NCBI GenBank assembly: GCA_041483175.1
Contig: JBGPFD010000118.1
Span: 1 to 10,536 of the forward strand
DNA from: Gp7-AA10 sp041483175
Lineage (GTDB): Bacteria; Acidobacteriota; Thermoanaerobaculia; Gp7-AA8
DNA length: 10,536 nucleotides
Reading direction: 5' to 3'
The position numbers and the translations under genes were made by a program. Of the stretch, positions 5,769 to 10,536 are shown one piece after another. The notes beneath the pieces are model-generated. The model was not told the origin of the DNA and did no database searches. It saw only the letters and a list, made by a program, of their open reading frames with translations. Within the stretch, counting starts at the first letter, position 1; the number at the start of each line of letters is the position of its first letter.

Positions 5769-5953
5769 GCTGTCACCCCGAGCGTGTGCGAGGGGTCTGG
5801 AGGGCCAGGCGCGCGCCACCCACGCCACCGGGCCCCTCGCTCGGGAACCTCTGAACAAATGTAGGGGCCCACGTCCTCGCCGGCCCGGCGGGCGGGGACG
5901 CCCGCCGCTACGCGAACCTTGTGCAGAGGTTCCCGAGCGCTCGCGGTGACAGC
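5769..5953. repeat. Nested palindromic element filling the convergent intergenic region
   Basis: Three layers of inverted repeat are visible. The outer arms 5769-5784 and 5938-5953 match in 15 of 16 bases (gctgtcaccccgagcg on the left). Inner arms 5838-5853 and 5924-5939 match perfectly over 16 bases (cgctcgggaacctctg on the left). Within these, 5861-5910 is a GC-rich imperfect palindrome running from gtagggg to ccgctac. A further 8-bp pair, gcgagggg at 5788-5795 and cccctcgc at 5833-5840, lies in the left half. The element starts 5 bp after the mscL stop and ends 5 bp before the stop of the convergent gene. It could serve as a two-way transcription barrier, although no T-tract is present. 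It has the look of a palindromic repeat inserted into another. There is no open reading frame of note in it. Confidence 0.85.
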
Positions 5954-5958
5954 GCGTG

Positions 5959-6729
5959 TTAAACCGAGCGCATCGCCAGCTTGAGGATCTCGCGGTGGGT
6001 GAAGAAGTTCACCGCGGGATCGTCGAGATGGAAGGTATAGGTGAACTTCTCCTCGTTGTCGGCGATGAAGGTGAACTTGAAGTAACGGCTCTCACCGCCG
6101 TCGCCGAATTCCTTGATGTTCGACGAGTAGCCGTCGTCCGGCTCGACCTTCAGCACGCGGTACAGTTTGTGGGCGCTGATCGGAAGGTCCTCGGGCGGAT
6201 AGTGAATGAACTGGATGGCGTAGATCACTTTCGGATCGACCTCACGCTGCGGGAACGGCTCCTGCCCCGCGTCGGCGGACGAGCCGGTGAACCACGTCTC
6301 CTCCTCCTTGAAGAGCACGATATTCGCCGAGTTCTCGGTCATCGGGAGCACAGCGCGATCGAGATGAATGTGCTGCTCAGGATCGGCCGCATCGCGAAGC
6401 TGTGACAGCAGATCGATGAGATACTGCAATCCCTCGGCAGTGCCGGTGAGCGCCACCTCGTCGTCTTCGTCGGAGATCCAGACGTCGAGCCAGGCATTCT
6501 TGGGAAGTTTGACCCGGCTCTCCAGCGTGTCGAAGCTGATCGCGGCGAAGCCCAGGCGCTTCGCTGCGACGTTGAGGAAATCGTTGCAGTGCGGATCCTC
6601 GACCAGATGCTGCCGCGCGTAATCGATGGCCGCCTCGTACGCGCGTTTGCGTCCGAAATCGTGCGTCAAATCAAACGGGCGGATGATTTGATCGAGGAGC
6701 TGCGCGTATCGCTCGGCCGGCTTGGACAT
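5959..6729 (-). CDS. Uncharacterised 256-aa protein with a possible Imm32-like middle segment
   Basis: I do not recognise a named family. It has no signal peptide or membrane span, so it is probably cytoplasmic and acidic. The N-terminal part (1-80) is mostly helical (AERYAQLLDQIIRPF, KRAYEAAIDYARQHLVEDPHCNDFLN). Residues about 90-142 (EVALTGTAEGLQYLIDLL, then QHIHLDRAV, then NSANIVLFKEE) follow a GL-helix, HxHLD, ending-strand layout that reminds me of Imm32-type domains; this is resemblance by eye only. The C-terminal part (about 165-245) is predicted beta-rich with many aromatics (VIYAIQFIHYPPED, RYFKFTFIADNEEKFTYTFHLDD). The ATG at 6729 has no Shine-Dalgarno; a 7-bp dyad lies just upstream. 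It is the last gene of the second minus-strand cluster, 38 bp after the protease, and may have its own control. No toxin gene is adjacent, so an immunity role is not supported by context. Confidence 0.78.
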   Translation of the reverse strand: MSKPAERYAQLLDQIIRPFDLTHDFGRKRAYEAAIDYARQHLVEDPHCNDFLNVAAKRLGFAAISFDTLESRVKLPKNAWLDVWISDEDDEVALTGTAEGLQYLIDLLSQLRDAADPEQHIHLDRAVLPMTENSANIVLFKEEETWFTGSSADAGQEPFPQREVDPKVIYAIQFIHYPPEDLPISAHKLYRVLKVEPDDGYSSNIKEFGDGGESRYFKFTFIADNEEKFTYTFHLDDPAVNFFTHREILKLAMRSV

Positions 6730-6738
6730 GGCGTTCTG

Positions 6739-6755
6739 GTGTCGTGTTACGACAC
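6739..6755. promoter_or_regulatory. Perfect 7-bp dyad upstream of the 5959-6729 gene (operator or hairpin)
   Basis: gtgtcgt (6739-6745) and acgacac (6749-6755) form a perfect dyad around a 3-base centre. On the minus strand a -10-like TATGAT (6762-6757) lies immediately upstream and the start codon is 9 nt downstream, so transcription would begin inside the dyad. That geometry suits a repressor operator; a small RNA hairpin is the alternative. No good -35 is seen. Confidence 0.45.
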
Positions 6756-6767
6756 TATCATAAGCTC

Positions 6768-7748
6768 TCAGTCGGCTGCGGCGCGTGCCGGAACGATGGT
6801 CGCGCTCATCTTTTCCGTCATGCGGATGAACTCGATCGCCGCCGGAGCGCCGACCTGCTCCTCGGTCAGCAGCCGGTGCAGGTCATCGACGCTGCCAACC
6901 GCCTGCCCGGCGTAGGAGACGATCAGATCTCCTTCGCGAAGGGACGCGCGTTCCGCCGGGCTGCCCTTCTCCACGGACATCACCAGGACGCCGTGATCGC
7001 GCGGCAGATCGTAGAAGCGGACCACACGCCGGTGCAGCGGGACGTTCTGGCCGGCGACGCCGATGTAACTCCGAGTGATGCGCCCGTCGCGAATGAGCCG
7101 CGAGGCGACGAACTTCGCCGTGTTGATGCCGATGGCGAAGCAGATTCCCTGCGCCGGAAGAATGACCGCGCTGTTGACGCCGATCACTTCGCCGCGCGAG
7201 TCGACCAGCGGGCCGCCGGAGTTCCCCGGATTCAGCGCGGCATCGGTCTGGATCACGTTGTCAATCAGCCGCCCGCTTTTCGCACGCATGGTGCGCCCGA
7301 GCGCGCTAACGACGCCCGCGGTGACGGTGCATTGAAATCCATACGGATTGCCGACGGCGATGACCAGCTGCCCGGGGCGGATCGCCTCCGAGTCTCCGAA
7401 TTGCGCGGCGACCTGATTCGGCGCGGAGATGCGAAGCACCGCGAGATCGCTGTGCGGATCGTCGCCGACGATGGCCGCGCCGAAGCGCGCGCCGTCGAGC
7501 AGAGTGACGTCGATCTGCGATGCGCCGCTCACGACGTGGCTGTTCGTGAGGATGAAACCATCGGGCGTGAAGAAGAATCCCGAGCCACCCCCGCGCACTT
7601 CGCCGCCTCGCCGGCGCTGCTGCCGCACCTCGACGTTGACCACGGAGGGCGTGATCCGCGCTGCGGCGGTCGTCACCGCGCAGGAGTAGGCATCGAGAAG
7701 TTCCCGGTTGTCGGTTTCCGGTTGCTGGTCGTCGTTCAGGGGCACCAT
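6768..7748 (-). CDS. HtrA/DegP-like S1C serine protease with one PDZ domain, no signal peptide
   Basis: This trypsin-fold protease of the HtrA type probably degrades or processes damaged proteins. The catalytic triad is complete: His71 (ILTNSHVVSG), Asp101 (PHSDLAVL) and Ser177 (LNPGNSGGPL). GSGFFFTPDGFILTNSHV at 55-72 and VIAVGNPYGF at 129-138 are typical S1C landmarks. One PDZ domain covers about 230-318 (GVLVMSVEKGSPAERASLREGDLIVSYAGQAV). Length is 326 aa. Unlike classical DegP or DegS there is no signal peptide or membrane anchor, so as read the protein is cytoplasmic. The start at ATG 7748 is the only ATG before the conserved LLDAY ... SVVNVEV segment. Residues about 5-18 (NDDQQPETDNRELL) are translated from a heptad-like repeat, so the N-terminus may be recently altered. 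It lies 36 bp after the ferritin gene and 38 bp before the next gene. Confidence 0.94.
   Translation of the reverse strand: MVPLNDDQQPETDNRELLDAYSCAVTTAAARITPSVVNVEVRQQRRRGGEVRGGGSGFFFTPDGFILTNSHVVSGASQIDVTLLDGARFGAAIVGDDPHSDLAVLRISAPNQVAAQFGDSEAIRPGQLVIAVGNPYGFQCTVTAGVVSALGRTMRAKSGRLIDNVIQTDAALNPGNSGGPLVDSRGEVIGVNSAVILPAQGICFAIGINTAKFVASRLIRDGRITRSYIGVAGQNVPLHRRVVRFYDLPRDHGVLVMSVEKGSPAERASLREGDLIVSYAGQAVGSVDDLHRLLTEEQVGAPAAIEFIRMTEKMSATIVPARAAAD
7699..7733. repeat. Degenerate heptanucleotide array inside the protease N-terminal coding region
   Basis: Five consecutive 7-base units are visible on the plus strand: agttccc, ggttgtc, ggtttcc, ggttgct, ggtcgtc. The periodicity is clear although the units differ by one to three bases. 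On the minus strand it encodes about residues 6-17 of the protease. It ends with the sequence GGAACTTCT, which is also found at the edge of the 2581-2636 repeat. Confidence 0.6.
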
Positions 7749-7784
7749 TCCACTACGAACAACAAACCGCTATTCCATCATCCG

Positions 7785-8354
7785 CTATCCCGCCGAGCGG
7801 TCCCGCGTCTTCCAATCCTTCTGCACGTCGGCGAGAAAGTTGGACAAGTCGTCAGCGTGCTCTTCTTCGACGCCGAGGATCGACTCAATCATCCGCCGCG
7901 TGGTGATGTCCTTCTCGCCGAGGTAGTGGACCATTTCGGTGTACGAATCGATCGCTACGCGTTCCGCGATGAGATCCTCTTTGATCATGTCGACGAGGGT
8001 ATGCCCTTCGACGTACTCCGAATGCGAGCGCGTCAGCAGGCCTTCCGGATTGAAATTCGGTTGGCCGCCGAGCTGAATGATCCGCCCGGCAATCTGATCG
8101 GCGTGTCCCTGCTCGTCATTGGCGTGCTGCAGAAACTCCTGGGCGATGGGATCGGAGTGAATGCCCTGAGCCATGAAATAGTGCCGTTTGTAGCGCAGCA
8201 CGCAAACGATTTCGGTGGCCAGCGCCTCGTTCAGCAGCTTGATCACCGTCTCGCGGTCCGCCTGATATCCCTCGGTGACCGCTCCTCCTTCGATGTGTTT
8301 TCGCGCGCGCCGACGCAACTCCTTGACGTCGCTCAGAAATGGTTTCGTCTTCAT
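7785..8354 (-). CDS. Ferritin-like diiron protein, bacterioferritin family, probably haem-free
   Basis: This is a four-helix-bundle iron-storage or ferroxidase protein of the cytoplasm, expected to form a shell. Diiron ligands can be assigned by the Bfr pattern: Glu48 (LNEALATEI), Glu81 and His84 (ANDEQGHAD, ExxH), Glu131 (IAERVAIDSY), and Glu163 and His166 (VEEEHADDL, ExxH). The residue after Glu81, where E. coli Bfr has the haem-ligand Met52, is Gln82, so a haem-binding role is unlikely. There is an extra N-terminal segment of about 35 residues (KELRRRARKHIEGGAVTEGYQADRETVIKLL) before helix A. The total of 189 aa is longer than the ~158 of E. coli Bfr. Start ATG 8354 is preceded by AGGGAGA. 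It overlaps the glycosyltransferase stop by 4 bp (ATGA), a sign of translational coupling. A Dps-like assignment is less likely because of the intra-subunit ExxH pairs. Confidence 0.93.
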   Translation of the reverse strand: MKTKPFLSDVKELRRRARKHIEGGAVTEGYQADRETVIKLLNEALATEIVCVLRYKRHYFMAQGIHSDPIAQEFLQHANDEQGHADQIAGRIIQLGGQPNFNPEGLLTRSHSEYVEGHTLVDMIKEDLIAERVAIDSYTEMVHYLGEKDITTRRMIESILGVEEEHADDLSNFLADVQKDWKTRDRSAG

Positions 8355-9505
8355 ACATTCTCCCTGGCCCTTATATCACCGCTGCCGCCAAACTGCGTTT
8401 GTGTGGCGTCGTAGGTACGCCCGCGCCATCGAAGCTCGTTGCGCACGCCGGTAAACCACATGGAGCGAAGAAAGATGTATGCCCAGACAGTCGCCATCAG
8501 CGGGTGGGCGAAGACGGCGTAGGCCAGCGGATACCGCAGGCTGCGGAAGAGGAGCAGCCGCGTCAGCGTAATTACGGCGATGATCGCGATACTGATCGGC
8601 TCGCCGGTGATGACCAGCGCGTACGGCAGAACGTGAAAGGCGATTCCGGCGAAGGTGGCAACTGCGGTCAGAAGGTAGCTGCGCCCCATCACCGTGAACG
8701 CGTTCTTGGTGAATCCGTCGACGGTCTCGCGAAAGCCGTGGTAGATGCGCACCGAGATGCAATCGTCGGCGCGCGCCACGATGCTCCGCCGCCCGCTCCG
8801 CCGCATCAGACGTGCGAGCGCCACATCGTCGACCACTGCGGCGCGCAGTGCCTCGTGTCCGCCGATCGATTCGTAGGCGGCGCGCTCGATCATGTTGCCC
8901 GATCCACCGCCGGCGCCGATCCAGACAATGCGCGTCCGGTTCGCCAGCCACACGGGCATGAAGCTGAGGAAAAAAACCGCCAGTTGCGGGATGAGAACGT
9001 TTTCCCAGAAGCCCTCCATCGCGAATCGCGGCACCAGCATCATCATCGGCACTCCCGACGCTCGGAATGCGGCGACGGCGCGCGCGATGGCCGGCGGCGC
9101 GTAGACGATGTCGGCGTCGACGAACAGGAGGATTTCTCCGCGGGCGGCGCGGCTCCCCTCGTGCAGCGCCCACGGCTTGCCGAGCCAGCCGGGAGGTGGC
9201 TCGTCGCCGTGGACGACCTCGAGGCGGCCGTCATCCGCCGCCAGACGGTCGAGAATCGCGCCGGTCGCGTCGCTCGACTGATCGTCGACGACGATCAGCT
9301 CGAATTGGCGATAACTCTGGGCGAGAAAGGCGCGCACGGTCCGCTCGATCGTGCGCTCCTCGTTCCGCGCGGGGACGATGATCGAGACGAGCGGGCCGTC
9401 ATCCGGCGCGGCGGACGGAAGCCGCCCTACCAGGAGAAGATTCAGGATGGTCCGGAAGAACGATGAGATCCAGCCGATCAGGGCAATCCACAGAAGGACG
9501 CGCAT
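8351..9505 (-). CDS. Membrane-associated family 2 glycosyltransferase, HpnB/CrtQ-like
   Basis: This is a GT-A fold glycosyltransferase that probably moves a sugar from a nucleotide-sugar to a membrane lipid. Residues 1-26 form an N-terminal membrane helix. The catalytic domain starts with VSIIVPARNEERTIERTV at 40-57, followed by LIVVDDQSSDATG at 70-82. GWLGKPWALHEGSRAARGEILLFVDADIVYAP at 106-137 contains the DAD metal site at 130-132. ENVLIPQLAVFF lies near 168, GAGGGSGNMIERAAYESIGG is at 198-216, and the acidic pair Asp226/Asp227 follows. Hydrophobic helices at about 277-299, 303-320 and 326-348 form the C-terminal membrane part. The GWLGKPWALxxG segment is typical of hopanoid-associated HpnB and carotenoid CrtQ-like enzymes, but no hopanoid or carotenoid gene is adjacent, so the substrate is open. 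It starts 12 bp after the TPR gene and overlaps the ferritin gene by 4 bp. Confidence 0.92.
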   Translation of the reverse strand: MRVLLWIALIGWISSFFRTILNLLLVGRLPSAAPDDGPLVSIIVPARNEERTIERTVRAFLAQSYRQFELIVVDDQSSDATGAILDRLAADDGRLEVVHGDEPPPGWLGKPWALHEGSRAARGEILLFVDADIVYAPPAIARAVAAFRASGVPMMMLVPRFAMEGFWENVLIPQLAVFFLSFMPVWLANRTRIVWIGAGGGSGNMIERAAYESIGGHEALRAAVVDDVALARLMRRSGRRSIVARADDCISVRIYHGFRETVDGFTKNAFTVMGRSYLLTAVATFAGIAFHVLPYALVITGEPISIAIIAVITLTRLLLFRSLRYPLAYAVFAHPLMATVWAYIFLRSMWFTGVRNELRWRGRTYDATQTQFGGSGDIRARENV

Positions 9506-9517
9506 GCGCGCCGGCCG

Positions 9518-10231
9518 TTATGCGGGCCCGACCCGGCGCTGTGCCTCGACCGCATACGGCGAATCTGGAAATTCCGTCACGATCCGCCGATACGTGTCTC
9601 GCGACTTATTGCCGTTCCCCTGCGCGTCGTAGGCGTGGGCCAGGAGCACCAGCAGTGTGTCTGCCGGCAGGATCGGATCGGGCTTGGTGATCTCGGCCTG
9701 CAACTCGCTGGCGACCTTGGACGCCTCGCCGTTCTCGATGCGGAGCTGGAACAGGCTGAAGCGTGCCGATCCGACGAGCACGTGCTTCGGGTGATCGCCG
9801 ATGAACTGTTCGAGCAGCTTGCGCGCGTCGTTCACATCGCCGCGTCCGGCATCGAGCCGCGCCAGGTAGAGCTTGGCGACGTCGGCCGCGTCGGTGCCGC
9901 TGAATTTCGTCTCCACCTGTTGGAACTGCGACTGGGCCGCCGCATTGCGCTCCGGCTCGGTTTTGTACTTGGCGCCGGGCTGCGCTTGTCCTCCGGCGGG
10001 CGGCAGGAGCGGCGAATCGATGACCTCCGCAGCCGCGGTGAACGCCTTCTGCGCGTCGCGCTCGCGCGTGTTGCGATAGAAGTAGAAACCGTACACGCCG
10101 AGCACGACGGCTACGACGACCACTCCGATCACGATGAGAAGGCGCTGGTTTTCCCCGGCCTTTGACCACAGGCTGCCGACTTCGTCGACAAACCTGTCGT
10201 GTTGCAACTCTCTTCGATGTTCACGGCGCAT
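9518..10231 (-). CDS. Single-pass membrane TPR protein, YfgM-like
   Basis: This 237-aa protein has a short basic and polar cytoplasmic segment (MRREHRRELQHDRFVDEVGSLWSKAGENQ, 1-29), one membrane helix at about 30-52 (LLIVIGVVVVAVVLGVYGFYFY), and an extracytoplasmic helical region. TPR-like pairs lie at about 115-148 (AKLYLARLDAGRGDVNDARKLLEQF), 155-182 and 190-222 (LLVLLAHAYDAQGNGNKSRDTYRRIVTEFPDSP). The layout matches the TPR_21/YfgM family, membrane-anchored partners of the Sec translocon and periplasmic chaperones; that role is inferred. The frame extends to a TTG at 10285, but a good promoter starts transcription near 10257, downstream of that TTG. GGAGG (10249-10245) lies 13 nt before ATG 10231, so ATG 10231 is the chosen start. 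It is the first gene of the second cluster, 12 bp before the glycosyltransferase. Confidence 0.88.
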   Translation of the reverse strand: MRREHRRELQHDRFVDEVGSLWSKAGENQRLLIVIGVVVVAVVLGVYGFYFYRNTRERDAQKAFTAAAEVIDSPLLPPAGGQAQPGAKYKTEPERNAAAQSQFQQVETKFSGTDAADVAKLYLARLDAGRGDVNDARKLLEQFIGDHPKHVLVGSARFSLFQLRIENGEASKVASELQAEITKPDPILPADTLLVLLAHAYDAQGNGNKSRDTYRRIVTEFPDSPYAVEAQRRVGPA

Positions 10232-10263
10232 GGGTAAGAAAGGACCTCCGGTGAGGGTGCGAG

Positions 10264-10292
10264 ACTGTAACTCAGGCCTTTCCAACGGTCAA
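10264..10292 (-). promoter_or_regulatory. Sigma70-type promoter for the TPR/glycosyltransferase/ferritin/protease cluster
   Basis: On the minus strand TTGACC (10292-10287) and TACAGT (10269-10264) are 17 bp apart, matching five and four of six consensus bases. The expected start is near 10257, giving a leader of about 26 nt that contains GGAGG before ATG 10231. Confidence 0.55.
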
Positions 10293-10320
10293 TGGAGCGC
10301 GTCGATTCCGCCTCTGAAAC

Positions 10321-10329
10321 TGTTAAAAT
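10321..10329 (+). promoter_or_regulatory. Extended -10 element for the divergent deacetylase-like gene
   Basis: TGTTAAAAT on the plus strand matches the extended -10 form TGnTATAAT with one mismatch. The expected start is near 10336, about 64 nt before the ATG at 10400. No convincing -35 is seen, which is acceptable for an extended -10 promoter. The rest of the 168-bp divergent gap (10232-10399) shows nothing else I can name. Confidence 0.4.
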
Positions 10330-10399
10330 TCTCCCCCGGCTGGCGAGGCATTGTCATTGCAGGATACGCTGACGGTTTTCGGAATCAGGCGGGACAATC

Positions 10400-10536
10400 A
10401 TGAGATCGAATGCGCTACGAGGACTGACGATCGCCACGCTCCTGGCGACGTCTTCCCTGTTCGCCGCGCCCTCCCAGCCTGACCTCCCTAGCGCGACGAT
10501 TCTCTGCTACCACATCATCGAATCGCCGGCCGATCC
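10400..10536 (+). CDS. Secreted polysaccharide-deacetylase-like protein, 5' part only
   Basis: An open frame of 45 codons starts at ATG 10400 and runs off the right edge. The first ~22 residues form a signal peptide: basic start (MRSNALRG), hydrophobic core (LTIATLLATSSLF) and an Ala-rich cleavage region (AAPS). After a short linker comes ATILCYHIIESPAD at about 33-46. A strand of the form xILCYHxV/I opens many NodB-homology polysaccharide deacetylases, with the motif His acting later in the fold, so this family is the best guess. A weak AGGCGGGA lies upstream of the start. It is divergent from the TPR-led cluster and has its own extended -10. Only the N-terminus is visible, so the catalytic Asp-His-His motifs cannot be checked. 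Confidence 0.6.
   Translation, partial: MRSNALRGLTIATLLATSSLFAAPSQPDLPSATILCYHIIESPAD

Noticed and set aside
5959..6729. Toxin-immunity system suggested by the Imm32-like segment
   Set aside because: The neighbours are a protease and mscL, with no polymorphic toxin, secretion marker or orphan toxin domain in the window.
6744..8414. Plus-strand open frame of 556 codons opposite protease and ferritin
   Set aside because: Both minus-strand genes have full catalytic or metal-ligand sets. The plus-strand translation is Arg/Asp-rich shadow sequence.
8339..9466. Plus-strand open frame of 375 codons opposite the glycosyltransferase
   Set aside because: It is a shadow of a well-supported GT2 gene and has no recognisable domain.
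10232..10285. TTG start at 10285 for the TPR membrane protein
   Set aside because: The candidate promoter places the transcript start near 10257, downstream of this codon. ATG 10231 has GGAGG upstream and yields a family-like N-terminus.
1..10536. A novel defence, mobile or biosynthetic multi-gene system
   Set aside because: All recognisable genes are common housekeeping, envelope or stress functions. I saw no nuclease, helicase, reverse transcriptase, integrase or assembly-line enzyme.

Overview
The window is a gene-dense, clearly GC-rich bacterial chromosome segment with ten complete genes and the start of an eleventh. It contains no tRNA, rRNA, CRISPR array, transposase, integrase or phage gene that I can see. 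The gene set is ordinary: RimO, a tRNA-dihydrouridine synthase, a 3-hydroxyacyl-CoA dehydrogenase, MscL with a C-terminal zinc ribbon, a leaderless HtrA-like protease, a Bfr-like ferritin, an HpnB-like glycosyltransferase and a membrane-anchored TPR protein. Together with the abundant short palindromic and heptanucleotide intergenic repeats, this is most like a soil or environmental Acidobacteriota-type genome. That taxonomic call is inference from general resemblance; no marker gene proves it.

Layout. (a) Bases 1-297 hold about three copies of a 95-97 bp tandem palindromic repeat that runs off the left edge and includes the 3' end of rimO. (b) Bases 275-5286, all on the minus strand, form a compact five-gene cluster read right to left: 3-hydroxyacyl-CoA dehydrogenase, SAM methyltransferase, dusB-like, unknown 312-aa protein, rimO. 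Gaps are 24-48 bp and several are filled by palindromes. (c) mscL (5317-5763, plus strand) diverges from that cluster. The 30-bp divergent gap has two overlapping promoter-like sequences sharing one TATA element. (d) Bases 5769-5953 are a nested palindrome between the convergent ends of mscL and the next gene. (e) Bases 5959-10231, minus strand, form a second five-gene cluster read right to left: TPR membrane protein, glycosyltransferase, ferritin (4-bp ATGA overlap), S1C/PDZ protease, unknown 256-aa protein. (f) Divergent from it, a secreted polysaccharide-deacetylase-like gene starts at 10400 and runs off the right edge.

How the parts relate. The first cluster combines translation and RNA-modification housekeeping (RimO on ribosomal protein S12, Dus on tRNA) with a fatty-acid or PHB-type dehydrogenase and an uncharacterised methyltransferase; no single pathway links them. 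The second cluster is envelope and stress flavoured (membrane TPR, lipid- or hopanoid-type glycosyltransferase, iron storage, protease), again without one obvious pathway.

I found no convincing new multi-gene system. The most unusual signal is in the DNA between the genes. Different short repeat families (a 95-bp palindromic tandem repeat and at least three heptanucleotide arrays) sit exactly on gene boundaries. They supply stop codons, start codons or N-terminal codons for rimO, dusB, the unknown protein at 1645, the methyltransferase, the dehydrogenase and the protease.
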